Below are positions 8,094 to 17,163 of a stretch of DNA of 64,000 nt, one piece after another (positions within the stretch are counted from its first letter, which is position 1; each line of letters starts with the position of its first letter). The notes under the pieces are model-generated. The model was not told the origin of the DNA and made no database searches. It saw only the letters and a list, made by a program, of their open reading frames with translations. The position numbers were made by a program, and so were the translations under genes. Source of the stretch: UBA668 sp043740085 (GTDB lineage: Bacteria > Actinomycetota > Acidimicrobiia > Acidimicrobiales > Ilumatobacteraceae); NCBI GenBank assembly GCA_043740085.1, contig JAYUCY010000042.1, positions 43,338 through 107,337 of the forward strand, given 5' to 3'.

Positions 8094-8921
8094 TTAGCTG
8101 TTGCGGAGTCGACGAACTGCCAGCGGAGCAAGAACGGCAGTGAGAGCCAGCGACCACGCAATGGAACCCCAGACATAGTCCATCGGTTCGGTGCCCAACA
8201 TCAGCGCACGCACACCCCGCACGGTGATGCTGAGCGGTTGCCGCTCTGCCCACCACCGCAACCAGTCCGGCATCGTGGCCGTCGGTACGAATGCATTGGA
8301 GGCAAAGGTCAACGGAGCCAGGATCGGGAAGGCTGCGGCCTGCGCCGCTTCACCGTTGGCGACCGACAGACCGATCAGAGCAAAGAGCCAACTGATGGCA
8401 AACCCGAATAGCACCATCAGCGCAACACCGGCGGCGACCTTGAAAGGGTTGGTGTGCGTGTTGAAACCGACAAGGAAGCCAACGAACAACATCATCGTGA
8501 CGATGAAGACATTGCGAGTGGTATCGGCCAGCACTCGCCCACCAAGAACTGCTGAGCGGCTCATCGGCAGCGATTTCAGTCGTTCCAACAAACCCTTGTT
8601 CTTGTCCTCCGCCAAGCCGACAGCGGTGTTGATCGCCCCAAACGTGACCGTTTGCACGAAGATGCCCGGCATCAGGTAGTCGACATAGGGCAGGCCAGCT
8701 GCGCCGCTGGGGATAGCGCCGCCGAACACATAGCGGAACATGAACACGAAAATCAGCGGCTGCACCAACGCAAAGACGAGCAGAGAAGGAACTCGCCGCA
8801 GCACGGTGAGGTTGCGCCACACCATCGCGCTCGTATCGCGCGCGGCCCAGAGCAGACCGTCGCCGGCATTGGCGGCAATGTTGGATGTTGTCGGCTGCAC
8901 AGGCGTGGGCGTAGTGCTCAT
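8094..8921 (-). CDS. ABC-2 type transporter permease, DrrB-like
   Basis: The 275-aa protein has the ABC-2 permease pattern: a polar N-terminus, about six hydrophobic helices and the segment VDYLMPGIFVQT..F before an EDKNKGLLERLKSLPMSR amphipathic stretch. This matches daunorubicin-resistance DrrB and related exporters. Its start overlaps the ATPase gene by ATGA (8918-8921), so the two are coupled and should form a heterotetrameric exporter in the cytoplasmic membrane. The substrate is not predictable; lipids and hydrophobic drugs are usual for this type. Confidence 0.88.
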   Translation of the reverse strand: MSTTPTPVQPTTSNIAANAGDGLLWAARDTSAMVWRNLTVLRRVPSLLVFALVQPLIFVFMFRYVFGGAIPSGAAGLPYVDYLMPGIFVQTVTFGAINTAVGLAEDKNKGLLERLKSLPMSRSAVLGGRVLADTTRNVFIVTMMLFVGFLVGFNTHTNPFKVAAGVALMVLFGFAISWLFALIGLSVANGEAAQAAAFPILAPLTFASNAFVPTATMPDWLRWWAERQPLSITVRGVRALMLGTEPMDYVWGSIAWSLALTAVLAPLAVRRLRNS

Positions 8922-9847
8922 GAGTTGACTCCACTGTTGCCCGTGAGCGTCAGAAAGACGTCGTCAAGCGTGGGTTCGCGCAGCGCAACGTTCACTGGCG
9001 TGATGTTGGCCGCCGCCAGCTGGTTCAGCGCATCTCGAAGTGTGACGGCGCCTTGTGACATCACGAGGCGGACCACCGTTCCAGCCGAAGTGGTGCCGCC
9101 CAGCAGGCTGGCTGCGCTGTTGGCAATCGCTGCGTCGGCAAGCTCGAACTCAATCACCGTGTCACCAAGGCGAGCTTTCAGTTGGATCGCGGTTCCCTCC
9201 GCAGCGATCAGACCCTTGTCGATCACGACGATGTTGTCGGCCAGCCGGTCGGCTTCCTCCAGGTACTGCGTGGTCAACAACACGGTCGTGCCATCCGAGA
9301 CCAGCGTCTCGATAACCGCCCAGAGGTCCAGCCGACTCGCCGGGTCCAACCCCGTGGTCGGTTCGTCGAGAAACAGCACCGGCGGATGAGTCACCAACGC
9401 GGCCCCTAGGTCGAGCCGGCGACGCATACCGCCCGAGTACGTGCGTACCGGCCTGTCTGCGGCCTCCGTGAGGTGGAACTGGTCAAGCAACTCGGCTGCC
9501 CGCTGACGGGCGGCGGCCTTGCCAATGTGCGTGAGGCGGCCGACGAGGACCAGGTTCTCGCGGCCGGTCAGGTTCTCATCGACAGCGGCGTACTGCCCGG
9601 CCAGACCGATGTTGCGCCGAACCGCCTGGGGTTCCTCCAGCACATCAAACCCGTTCACCACACCCCTGCCGCTGGTGGGTTTCAATACCGTCGTGAGCAT
9701 GCGGACGATGGTCGTCTTGCCCGCGCCATTCGCGCCCAGCAACCCGAGCACCGTGCCGCGGGGTACGGCGAGCGAGATCTGATCAACGGCGACCACATCA
9801 TCGAACGTCTTGCGGAGCCGGTCCGCCAGGATTGCTGTCTCGGTCAT
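8918..9847 (-). CDS. ABC transporter ATP-binding protein, DrrA-like
   Basis: The 309-aa ATPase has Walker A GANGAGKTT, Q-loop GLAGQYAAVDE, signature YSGGMRRRLDL, Walker B VLFLDEPTTGLD and an H-loop replaced by Gln (LLTTQYLEEAD), as is usual in DrrA-type ATPases. About 90 C-terminal residues form the DrrA regulatory tail, ending in REPTLDDVFLTLTG. It energises the permease encoded directly downstream. TAGAGT lies 8 nt before the ATG on this strand, so the two-gene operon probably starts here with a leaderless mRNA. Confidence 0.92.
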   Translation of the reverse strand: MTETAILADRLRKTFDDVVAVDQISLAVPRGTVLGLLGANGAGKTTIVRMLTTVLKPTSGRGVVNGFDVLEEPQAVRRNIGLAGQYAAVDENLTGRENLVLVGRLTHIGKAAARQRAAELLDQFHLTEAADRPVRTYSGGMRRRLDLGAALVTHPPVLFLDEPTTGLDPASRLDLWAVIETLVSDGTTVLLTTQYLEEADRLADNIVVIDKGLIAAEGTAIQLKARLGDTVIEFELADAAIANSAASLLGGTTSAGTVVRLVMSQGAVTLRDALNQLAAANITPVNVALREPTLDDVFLTLTGNSGVNS

Positions 9848-10257
9848 AACCGTTGACTCTATGAGGCCTCGAATGTCAGAGACGTGTGCCGCCGAATGGA
9901 CGCCGAGTGAATCGCATCGCTCATCAGGATCGGTCGGTGATTGGTCGTTACGTAGGCGAGCTCACCACGGCACTTTCGCCAGGCAATGGCCCGCATCACT
10001 CCCAAGACCAGCGGAATGAGCGCCACCATGACGAGGCGGGGCAGGCGACTTCCGAACGCGCATACGGCTATGGCTGCCGCAATCGCAGCGAACCGCTCGG
10101 GAGCCAGACGACGCACAACACGAAATTGCAACTCAGTAGACCGCCACCGAGAACACGACCGCCACCGAGAGCACCAACGGTCGTCGACCGAAAGGTGGCC
10201 CTCTGGCTGCGGTCGCGTGGCGCACTGCCTCTTTCGGAGGTTCAACCTCGACGTTGC
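9848..10257. other. 410-bp stretch without a supported gene
   Basis: This stretch separates the ABC exporter from the HisD-like gene; both lie on the minus strand. A minus-strand reading frame (9859-10245) has a hydrophobic middle but overlaps the ABC promoter, shows no family motif and has an arginine-rich low-complexity start. Two imperfect copies of an 18-bp sequence (CCGCCACCGAGARCACSA) stand side by side at about 10141-10176. I see no RNA gene. Confidence 0.4.
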
Positions 10258-11583
10258 TCACGCACTGCGTCGCTGCTGAGCTGCGTTCGCGTGCGCGGGA
10301 AACCCTTCGTGCGCGCTCATCGCCAGAATCGTCGGTGTCATCCGTTGCAGCGCAGCCGCGTCCGCACGAGCGATAGCGGTGCGCTTGAGGAACGTGTCGG
10401 CGGTGATGCCACTACTGACGTGCGCGAAGCCACCGGTGGGCAGGCTGGCTGGGCAGCCGATGACGAAGTTGCCGGCGCTGAACAGGGTGTGCTGGCCAAT
10501 GAGGATCTCGCCAGCGTTACACAGCTGGTCGAGAAGCTCGGCTTCAGCATCCGCTGCGACGGCAACCTGCAGGTGCTCGGGCGCCCACCGGTTGGCCACT
10601 TCGGCAGCCTCGCCCAGGTCACCCACGAAAACGCACCCGCCGTTGATGCCCAACGCAGCGCGAGCGGCTTCGGCTCGCGCTGGCGGAAGGGTCGCCAGCT
10701 GACGTTCAAGTTCTAACTCGATGGCGTCGGCCAAGCCGGCGGAGGGCGTGATCAGCACCACTGCGCTGTCATTTCCATGCTCGGCCTCGTTCAACAGGTC
10801 GGCGGCGGCCAGTCGCGGTTCGGCGCTGTCGTCTGCAATCACCATGCTCTCGGTGGGCCCGAGGATCATCATCGTCGCCACGCCGTAGCGCTGCATTTCC
10901 ACCTGCGCGCAGGCGACTGGCGGGCTGCCAGGGCCGACTATCTTGCGCACCTTGGGGATCGTCTCCGTGCCGAAGCCAAGGGCGGCCACGCCGGCGGGGC
11001 CGTTGACGCGGAAGACCTCCGTGATCCCCAGCTTGCGACACACCACCAACACGGCGGGGTCGATGCGGCCACTGCCGTCGGGCATCGGCGGCACAACCAG
11101 CGCGAGCGTGGCCACACCGGCGACGGTTGCTGGCACTGCGAGCTGATAGGCGACGCTGGGGTAGCTGGCTTTGCCGCTGGGCACGAAGAGCCCGGCACTC
11201 GTGATGGGCGTGATCTTCTCGCCGACGGTGAGACCGGGCTCGCTCTCGAAGCTCCAATCGAGCGTGCGCGCCATCAGCTGTTCGTTGAATGCACGCAGGT
11301 GCGCGATGGCGTCGTCGATCGCGGTGTCCACGTCGGCCCCGACAGTCGCCTCGGCGAGCTCGTCGGGTGTTGCCCTCAACTGGTGCGGCTCCACCGTCAC
11401 CCTGTCGAAGTCGCGCAGCGCGCGACACACGGCCTCGTCACCGTGGGCGCGAACATCGTCGATGATTCGCCCGATGGCCACTTTCAAGTCGGCGTCGAAG
11501 ATGGCGGTCAGCCCGCGCTCGCACAACGCCGTTCGTTCGGCCCCGCTCATCAGCGCCCAGGTCATCCGTCGCATCACCGGCAT
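10258..11583 (-). CDS. Histidinol dehydrogenase family protein with altered metal ligands (HisD paralogue)
   Basis: The 441-aa protein aligns along its length with HisD: the TSAGLFVPSGKASYPS loop, WAPEHLQV with the catalytic Glu-His pair, and PTGGFAHVSSG. HisD oxidises histidinol to histidine with two NAD. Two zinc ligands of E. coli HisD differ here: Gln259 corresponds to Glu266 (NEAEH) and Asp360 to Asn372 (AGNF). The ligands His269 and the C-terminal His (EGFPAH) remain. No other his gene is near. It may oxidise another alcohol, as HisD relatives such as sulfopropanediol dehydrogenase do. I chose the start at 11583, which fits family length; the in-frame extension upstream runs through the hairpin repeat and antisense to the amidase gene. 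Confidence 0.75.
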   Translation of the reverse strand: MPVMRRMTWALMSGAERTALCERGLTAIFDADLKVAIGRIIDDVRAHGDEAVCRALRDFDRVTVEPHQLRATPDELAEATVGADVDTAIDDAIAHLRAFNEQLMARTLDWSFESEPGLTVGEKITPITSAGLFVPSGKASYPSVAYQLAVPATVAGVATLALVVPPMPDGSGRIDPAVLVVCRKLGITEVFRVNGPAGVAALGFGTETIPKVRKIVGPGSPPVACAQVEMQRYGVATMMILGPTESMVIADDSAEPRLAAADLLNEAEHGNDSAVVLITPSAGLADAIELELERQLATLPPARAEAARAALGINGGCVFVGDLGEAAEVANRWAPEHLQVAVAADAEAELLDQLCNAGEILIGQHTLFSAGNFVIGCPASLPTGGFAHVSSGITADTFLKRTAIARADAAALQRMTPTILAMSAHEGFPAHANAAQQRRSA

Positions 11584-11633
11584 GGTCGATGACGCTACCG
11601 GCCCCAGATGTGCCCCACCTGAACCACTTCCCG

Positions 11634-11686
11634 CCGTCTGGTCGTACCGATCCCACAATGGCTGTGGGATCGGTACGACCAGACGG
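11634..11686. repeat. Long perfect hairpin, copy 1 of a dispersed palindromic repeat
   Basis: A 24-bp perfect inverted repeat with a 5-nt loop (ATGGC) fills the gap between the amidase stop and the HisD-like start. The right arm holds TGTGGGATCGGTACGACCAG. The same arm, with one base changed, recurs at 30581-30602 after lon. It probably acts as a terminator for the amidase gene, but the recurrence marks it as a REP-like element. Confidence 0.85.
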
Positions 11687-11687
11687 G

Positions 11688-13130
11688 CTAAGGGGGCGGG
11701 CGTTTGTGGAACCAGGGGTCGGCTTGTTCCAGCTGGGCTGCGAGCTGAAGCAGCAGCAGGTCGTCGCCGGCGCGCGCCATGAAGTGCGTCCCAATGGGCA
11801 GGCTGGCGGCGTTCCACCACAGCGGCACCGACATCGCTGGCTGGCCGGTGCCATTGGCGAGCGCGGTGAATGGTGAGTACGGCAGCACGTGGTTGAGCCG
11901 GTAGTCGAGAAAGTCGACCCAGCCATCCGCGCGGTCGCTGGCCATGCAGCCGATCTTGGCCGGTGGCTCGGCCAACGTCGCCGTCAGCAATACGTCGTAC
12001 TCGCCAAGCCAACGGGCCATCTCGCGGCCGACTGCGTGGACGACATCTATCGCCTCGATGTAGTCGGCGCCCGACAGGGTTACCCCCAGCTCGCAGGCCA
12101 GGCGGGTGACACGTTCGAGATCATCGTCCGCCGGCGGACGACCGAGCGACGCGATGCGCGACCGCACTGTCAGCTGCGTGCCACAAGCCACGATGTTGGC
12201 CCACGCATGTGCGAATCGTCGGATGTCGATAGTCGGCTCGGCTGGCACGAGGTGGTGGCCCAACGACTCGCACAGCGCTGCGGTGTGCTGCACCGCGGCA
12301 GCGCAGTCGGGATGGATCTCGTCGCCAGTGAACGAGCGAGTGCTGACGGCGATTCGCAGCGGGCGAGGCGGGCGCGTGATCGCTTCCATGAATGTGCCGG
12401 CCGTTGCGGGCGCGTAGTACGGCGCACCGACGTCAGGGCCAATCGTCGCGTCGAGCAGTGCCGATGTGTCGCGCACGGAGCGGGTGAGGAAGCCCTCGAT
12501 CGCCATGCCTGCCCAACCCTCTCCTGCGGCCGGACCGTCGGGCAGCATCGCACGCGTCGGCTTCACGCCGAACAGACCACAGGACGACGCGGGGATACGC
12601 ACCGACCCGCCACCGTCACTGCCGTGTGCCATCGGCACGACTCCAGCTGCGATCGCAGCCGCGGAGCCGCCACTGGAACCACCAGCAACATGGTCCGGAT
12701 TCCACGGATTGCGTGTTGGTCGGCCGTAGACCTTCGCCTCGGTGGTGACGCCGATGCCGAACTCGGGGCTGGTGGCGCGAGCAAAGGTGCCGAGACCAGT
12801 CGCCCGCAGTCGCACGAACAGCTCGCTGTCGTATTCGTAGCGGTAGCCCACGTAGAGCTGCGAGCCCATCGACGTTGGGAAGTCGATGGCCTCGCCACCG
12901 AGATCCTTCAGCAGGAACGGAACCCCGGTGAACGGTCCGTCCGGTAGACCCGCGGCGATCGCGGCGCGGGCAACATCCTTCTGCACCAGCACGACCGCGG
13001 CAATCGTCGCGTCGGTCGCGTCGGTCCGGTCCAGCGCGGCGTCCAACAGTTCGTCGGCGGTCACCTCGCCGGCCCGAACCAGCGCCGCCAAACCCAACCC
13101 GTCGTACCCCACGTACTCGTCAAACCGCAT
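11688..13130 (-). CDS. Amidase signature family hydrolase
   Basis: The 480-aa protein contains the Ser-cisSer-Lys machinery of amidase-signature enzymes: Lys in PFLLKDLGG, the Gly/Ser-rich stretch HVAGGSSGGSAAA, and GSDGGGSVRIPASSCGLFG with the nucleophile region. These enzymes hydrolyse amides; the substrate could be an aryl or alkyl amide, a peptide amide or a polymer intermediate. It is not GatA: no gatB or gatC is adjacent and the C-terminal part differs. TACGCT lies 6 nt before the ATG. The downstream hairpin probably ends its transcript. Confidence 0.9.
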   Translation of the reverse strand: MRFDEYVGYDGLGLAALVRAGEVTADELLDAALDRTDATDATIAAVVLVQKDVARAAIAAGLPDGPFTGVPFLLKDLGGEAIDFPTSMGSQLYVGYRYEYDSELFVRLRATGLGTFARATSPEFGIGVTTEAKVYGRPTRNPWNPDHVAGGSSGGSAAAIAAGVVPMAHGSDGGGSVRIPASSCGLFGVKPTRAMLPDGPAAGEGWAGMAIEGFLTRSVRDTSALLDATIGPDVGAPYYAPATAGTFMEAITRPPRPLRIAVSTRSFTGDEIHPDCAAAVQHTAALCESLGHHLVPAEPTIDIRRFAHAWANIVACGTQLTVRSRIASLGRPPADDDLERVTRLACELGVTLSGADYIEAIDVVHAVGREMARWLGEYDVLLTATLAEPPAKIGCMASDRADGWVDFLDYRLNHVLPYSPFTALANGTGQPAMSVPLWWNAASLPIGTHFMARAGDDLLLLQLAAQLEQADPWFHKRPPP

Positions 13131-13236
13131 CGCCGGAGCGTACGTGTCGCGCCCCTGGCCGCATCACAACCCACATCACACGGAGGATCAGGCCGCGACG
13201 GGAACGCAAGAAACGGGGGCGAGCGAGCGCGAGCGG

Positions 13237-13278
13237 TAGGCTCTCGACACGTTCCCTTCACTCGCAGGAGCGTTTGCC
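13237..13278 (+). promoter_or_regulatory. purA promoter and ribosome binding site
   Basis: TAGGCT at 13237-13242 is a -10 candidate identical to that of clpB. Unlike clpB, a leader of about 30 nt follows, with AGGAG at 13266-13270 placed 8 nt before the ATG. This is one of the genes here with a clear Shine-Dalgarno sequence. Confidence 0.5.
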
Positions 13279-14502
13279 ATGCCCGTCACAGTTGTCGTTG
13301 GTGCCCAATGGGGCGACGAAGGCAAGGCCAAGGTCATCGACCTGTTGGCCGCCGAGCACACCCACGTCGTTCGCTATCAGGGTGGCCACAACGCCGGGCA
13401 CACGGTGGTCGTTGGCACCGAGCGTTACGCGCTGCAACTCATCCCCAGTGGGGTGCTCTACCCGCACATCATTCCGGTCATCGGTAATGGCGTTGTGGTC
13501 GATCTGCCGACGTTGTTCAAGGAGATCGACACGCTGCAGAGTCGCGACATCGACTGCTCGAAGTTGAAGGTCAGTAGCCAGTGCCACCTCATCTTCCCGT
13601 GGCATCAGTCGCTCGACGCGCTGTACGAACAGGGTCGCGGGGACGACCGTATTGGAACCACACTCAAGGGCATCGGCCCGGCCTACGCCGACAAGGCGCG
13701 ACGCATCGGCATCCGCGCCGGCGAGGTACTGGACCCGGCCGCGTTCGCGAATTCGGTGAAGGTGCAAACCGTCGCGCACAACAGCGAGATCACTGCACTG
13801 GGCGGCGACGAACTGGACGTCGATGCGATCGTGGCGCAGTTCAGCGAACTGGGCGCACGCCTGGCGCCGTTCGTGTGCGACACGGTGGAGATGCTGCACG
13901 AGTCGCTGGACCGCGACGATGCACTGCTGCTGGAAGGCGCACAGGCCACCTTCCTCGACCTCGATCACGGCACCTATCCGTTCGTCACCTCGTCGAACCC
14001 CACAGCGGGTGGCGCATGTGTCGGCACTGGCATCGGGCCCCGCTATCTCGACCGCATCGTCGGCATCACCAAGGCGTACTGCACGCGAGTGGGCAGCGGC
14101 CCGTTTCCGACGGAACTGCTCGACGAACTGGGCGACAAGCTGGTGGAGATTGGCCGTGAGTTCGGCACCGTCACCGGCCGTCGCCGTCGCTGCGGATGGC
14201 TGGACCTGGTGATGCTGCGTAAGGCCGTTCGCATCAACAGTTTCACCGAGCTGGCACTGACCAAGCTGGACGTGCTGGACACGTTCGACGAGGTGAAGGT
14301 GTGCACCGAGTACGACGCTGATGGCCAGCCCGTCTACGCCGTGCTGCCCGGCTGGCTCACCGACATCAGTGCTGTCACCACGTTGGAGGGTTTGCCCGAG
14401 AAGGCGAAGGCCCTCGTAGACCTGGTGGAGAAGGAAGTGGGCGTGCCGATTCGCATCGTCGGAACCGGCGCCGAGCGCCACAGCTACGTGGTCTGGCAAT
14501 GA
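13279..14502 (+). CDS. purA: Adenylosuccinate synthetase
   Basis: The 407-aa enzyme makes adenylosuccinate from IMP, aspartate and GTP, the first committed step to AMP. The N-terminal GAQWGDEGKAKVIDLLA carries the catalytic Asp, followed by the GGHNAGHTV His. GIGPRYLDR and the late GRRRRCGWLD loop are also family signatures. It is about 20 residues shorter than E. coli PurA, mainly at the C-terminus. It overlaps purB by ATGA, so both enzymes that frame adenylosuccinate are translationally coupled. Confidence 0.97.
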   Translation: MPVTVVVGAQWGDEGKAKVIDLLAAEHTHVVRYQGGHNAGHTVVVGTERYALQLIPSGVLYPHIIPVIGNGVVVDLPTLFKEIDTLQSRDIDCSKLKVSSQCHLIFPWHQSLDALYEQGRGDDRIGTTLKGIGPAYADKARRIGIRAGEVLDPAAFANSVKVQTVAHNSEITALGGDELDVDAIVAQFSELGARLAPFVCDTVEMLHESLDRDDALLLEGAQATFLDLDHGTYPFVTSSNPTAGGACVGTGIGPRYLDRIVGITKAYCTRVGSGPFPTELLDELGDKLVEIGREFGTVTGRRRRCGWLDLVMLRKAVRINSFTELALTKLDVLDTFDEVKVCTEYDADGQPVYAVLPGWLTDISAVTTLEGLPEKAKALVDLVEKEVGVPIRIVGTGAERHSYVVWQ

Positions 14503-15812
14503 TCCCCCGCTACACGATGCCGGAGATGGCCAACGTCTTCAGCGACGTTGCCCGCTTCGACCGCTACCTCGAAATCGAACTCCTGGCGACCGAGGCACAC
14601 GTCGCGCTGGGCGTGGTACCCGCAGCCGACGCTGCCGAGTGTCGTGCAAACGCTCCTACGGTCGACGATGCGTTCGTGCAAGCGGTCAGCAATCGCGAAG
14701 CCATCACCGACCACGACGTCGCTGCATTTGTCGATGTCGTGCAGGCAGCCATCGGCACACCTGCGGGCGCCTGGATTCACTACGGCCTCACTAGCAGCGA
14801 CGTCGTTGATACCGCGTGGTGTTGGATGATGCGCGACGCGTGCGACCAGTTGCTGGCCGCCGCCAACGAGCTGCTGCGCACGCTGGTGCAGATGGCGCGC
14901 GAACACCGTGAGACCGTAATGATCGGCCGCACCCACGGCATCCACGCCGAGCCCACCACCTTTGGGGCGAAAATCGCGCTGTGGGCGCTACAGGTTGACC
15001 GCGATCGCGTGCGACTGCGCGCCGCCCGCGACTCCGTGGCCGTGTGCAAGCTCAGCGGCGCTGTCGGCACGTACAGCAACATCGACCCGTCGATCGAACG
15101 GCATGTCGCCGATGCACTCGGGCTGACGGCCGTCCCCGCAACACAGGTGATCGCCCGCGACCGCCATGCCGAGTTTCTGTACGCCTGCGCCACTGTCGGC
15201 GCAACGATGGAGCTGATTGCCGTCGAGCTGCGCCACTTGCAGCGCACCGAAGTGCGCGAGGTGCAGGAAGGTTTCAAGCCGGGCCAGAAGGGCTCCAGTG
15301 CGATGCCGCACAAGCGCAACCCGATTGCCGCCGAAACCATCACCGGGCTATCGCGCGTGCTGCGCGGCAACCTGCAGGCCGGCTTGCAAGACGTGGCCCT
15401 ATGGCACGAACGCGACATCTCCCACAGCTCCGTCGAGCGCATCGTGCTGCCCGACAGCGCCATGCTGGCGTATTACGTGATGCGCCGCATGAACCGACTG
15501 CTGCAGGGCTTGCAGGTATTCCCCGCTCTCATGCAGACCAACCTGGATGCCAGCTTCGGTTTGGTGTTCAGCCAGCCGGTACTGCTCGGGCTGGTGCAGG
15601 CCGGCCTGACCCGCGACGAGGCGTACCGCATCGTGCAAGAGAACGCCGGACGAGCATGGGACGAGAGCCGCTCGTTCCGCGAACTGCTCGACGCCGACCC
15701 GCGGGTCACCGTCTCGCCGAGTGTGCTGGACGACGCGTTCGACCTACATCGTTCGGTGCAGCACGCGGGCCGCGGTGTCGATGCGCTGGACGAGCTCGCC
15801 GTCGATCGGTAA
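14499..15812 (+). CDS. purB: Adenylosuccinate lyase
   Basis: The 437-aa protein belongs to the fumarase/aspartase superfamily, with the signature SSAMPHKRNP and the IGRTHGIHAEPT segment that holds a catalytic His. It cleaves adenylosuccinate to AMP and fumarate and also SAICAR to AICAR in purine synthesis, as a cytoplasmic homotetramer. The start overlaps purA by ATGA, so the two form an operon. Twenty bases separate its stop from the convergent gene that follows. Confidence 0.97.
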   Translation: MIPRYTMPEMANVFSDVARFDRYLEIELLATEAHVALGVVPAADAAECRANAPTVDDAFVQAVSNREAITDHDVAAFVDVVQAAIGTPAGAWIHYGLTSSDVVDTAWCWMMRDACDQLLAAANELLRTLVQMAREHRETVMIGRTHGIHAEPTTFGAKIALWALQVDRDRVRLRAARDSVAVCKLSGAVGTYSNIDPSIERHVADALGLTAVPATQVIARDRHAEFLYACATVGATMELIAVELRHLQRTEVREVQEGFKPGQKGSSAMPHKRNPIAAETITGLSRVLRGNLQAGLQDVALWHERDISHSSVERIVLPDSAMLAYYVMRRMNRLLQGLQVFPALMQTNLDASFGLVFSQPVLLGLVQAGLTRDEAYRIVQENAGRAWDESRSFRELLDADPRVTVSPSVLDDAFDLHRSVQHAGRGVDALDELAVDR

Positions 15813-15832
15813 GCCGTGAGGCCCAGCGGGTG

Positions 15833-16246
15833 TCAGGCGCTGCGGGAAATGCCAGCGGACTTGAGTACCGCCGGGTTGATGCCGACGGCACGCCACGCAG
15901 CGAGTGAGACACCCGTGCGCTCGCCGTAGGCCTTCGCGACCTTGACGAACTCGGCTTCCAGGGCGCCCATATCAACCGAGGTGCCCATAGTTGCCAGCTC
16001 GGCCTGCAGGTCAATGCGCTCCTGCACGAGACGTAGTTCTTTCACCGCATCGGCACTACCGATTTCGCTGTCAATGGCGGCCAGCCGCTTGGCAATCGAA
16101 TCAGGCGTGCGCTTGCGGCCGCGCACCGGCTTGTTGGCGCGCAACGCTTCGAGGTAGTCGCGCACGACTCTTCCTTCGGTACGGCCTGTCGCCAAGGCCG
16201 CCTTGTGTGCATCAGACATTGGACTTTTCGGACCACGTTTTGCCAT
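15833..16246 (-). CDS. Conserved-looking small protein of unknown function
   Basis: The 137-aa protein begins with a basic, Ala/Lys-rich segment (KRGPKSPMSDAHKAALATGR) followed by a predicted helical region with regular charged residues (about 40-95). That could be a coiled coil or DNA-binding surface. No family is recognised. I chose the ATG at 16246 because TAGGCT lies 7 nt upstream; a longer in-frame start at 16372 would run into the divergent tesB gene. Confidence 0.7.
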   Translation of the reverse strand: MAKRGPKSPMSDAHKAALATGRTEGRVVRDYLEALRANKPVRGRKRTPDSIAKRLAAIDSEIGSADAVKELRLVQERIDLQAELATMGTSVDMGALEAEFVKVAKAYGERTGVSLAAWRAVGINPAVLKSAGISRSA

Positions 16247-16303
16247 GGTTTTCAGCCTAGTAACAACGCCAACTAGTCTCAACCTTTCTGGAAAGACTGG
16301 TCG

Positions 16304-17128
16304 ATGGAACTCAGCAGGCTCTTTGAACTCGAACCTCATGGGCCCGATACCTTTGTCGGAATTGGCCCGCAATATCCGTGGGGCGGCTTGTTTGGTGGAC
16401 AGATCGTGGCTCAGGCATTACGCGCTGCAGCGGCAACTGTTGACGCGGAACAACAGGTGCATTCTTTGCGCGCGTACTTCATTCGTCGCGGCGACCACAC
16501 CGAGCCCATTCGATTCGAGGTCGACCGTATTCGTAACGGCCGCAGCTTCTCAACTCGTCGTGTCGTTGCCCGCCAAGCCATCGGCGCAATTCTCAACCTG
16601 GAGGCGTCGTTTCACCTGCCGGAGGACACGGCCGACGTGCAGACCGTGCCGATGGACAACACCATTCCCGGCCCCGACGAACTGGTCAGCGATGCCTGGT
16701 CGGCGGCGTTCGATCGCCGCAGCGTGCCGCGCGACCAACTGCCCGACGAGGTGCGCACGGGCACGGGCCGCAGCTCGGCCTGGATGCGCGTCACCGCCGC
16801 GCTTGACAGCCCTGTCACTGATAACCAGTTGGTGCACCGATGCTGGTTGGCGTATATGAGCGACGACATGCCATCCGACACCGTGCGCGCCGCACATCCC
16901 GACTTTCACGACGCGGATGGGCAGGGAAACACGTACAACGCCAGCCTCGACCACACGATTTGGTTCCATCGTCCAGTGCGCGCCGATCAGTGGCATCTTT
17001 ATGACTTCAGCTGCCATGCGTTCACCGGCGCACGTGGCCTGGGAATCGGGCATGTGTTCAGCACCGACGGCACACACGTGGCGACGGTGGCGCAAGAGGT
17101 ATTGATGCGCGACGCGCGTCAGCGGTGA
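16304..17128 (+). CDS. tesB: Acyl-CoA thioesterase II
   Basis: The 274-aa protein has the tandem hotdog fold of TesB: the PWGGLFGGQIVAQAL and SLRAYFIRRGD segments in the first domain, and NASLDHTIWFHRP in the second with the active-site Asp. It hydrolyses medium- and long-chain acyl-CoA to free acid and CoA in the cytoplasm. The stop overlaps a possible GTG start of the following pyrE reading frame, so the two are probably cotranscribed although functionally unrelated. Confidence 0.92.
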   Translation: MELSRLFELEPHGPDTFVGIGPQYPWGGLFGGQIVAQALRAAAATVDAEQQVHSLRAYFIRRGDHTEPIRFEVDRIRNGRSFSTRRVVARQAIGAILNLEASFHLPEDTADVQTVPMDNTIPGPDELVSDAWSAAFDRRSVPRDQLPDEVRTGTGRSSAWMRVTAALDSPVTDNQLVHRCWLAYMSDDMPSDTVRAAHPDFHDADGQGNTYNASLDHTIWFHRPVRADQWHLYDFSCHAFTGARGLGIGHVFSTDGTHVATVAQEVLMRDARQR

Positions 17129-17163
17129 CAACAACGGCGACGTCAGCGGCAAGACTGAGCGAC

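Noticed and set aside
9859..10245. 128-codon minus-strand frame between the ABC exporter and the HisD-like gene
   Set aside because: It contains the ABC promoter at its end and an arginine-rich low-complexity start; only a hydrophobic middle speaks for it.
13258..14499. 413-codon minus-strand open frame opposite purA
   Set aside because: It covers nearly all of a conserved purA gene, and its protein is a low-complexity mirror of purA codons.
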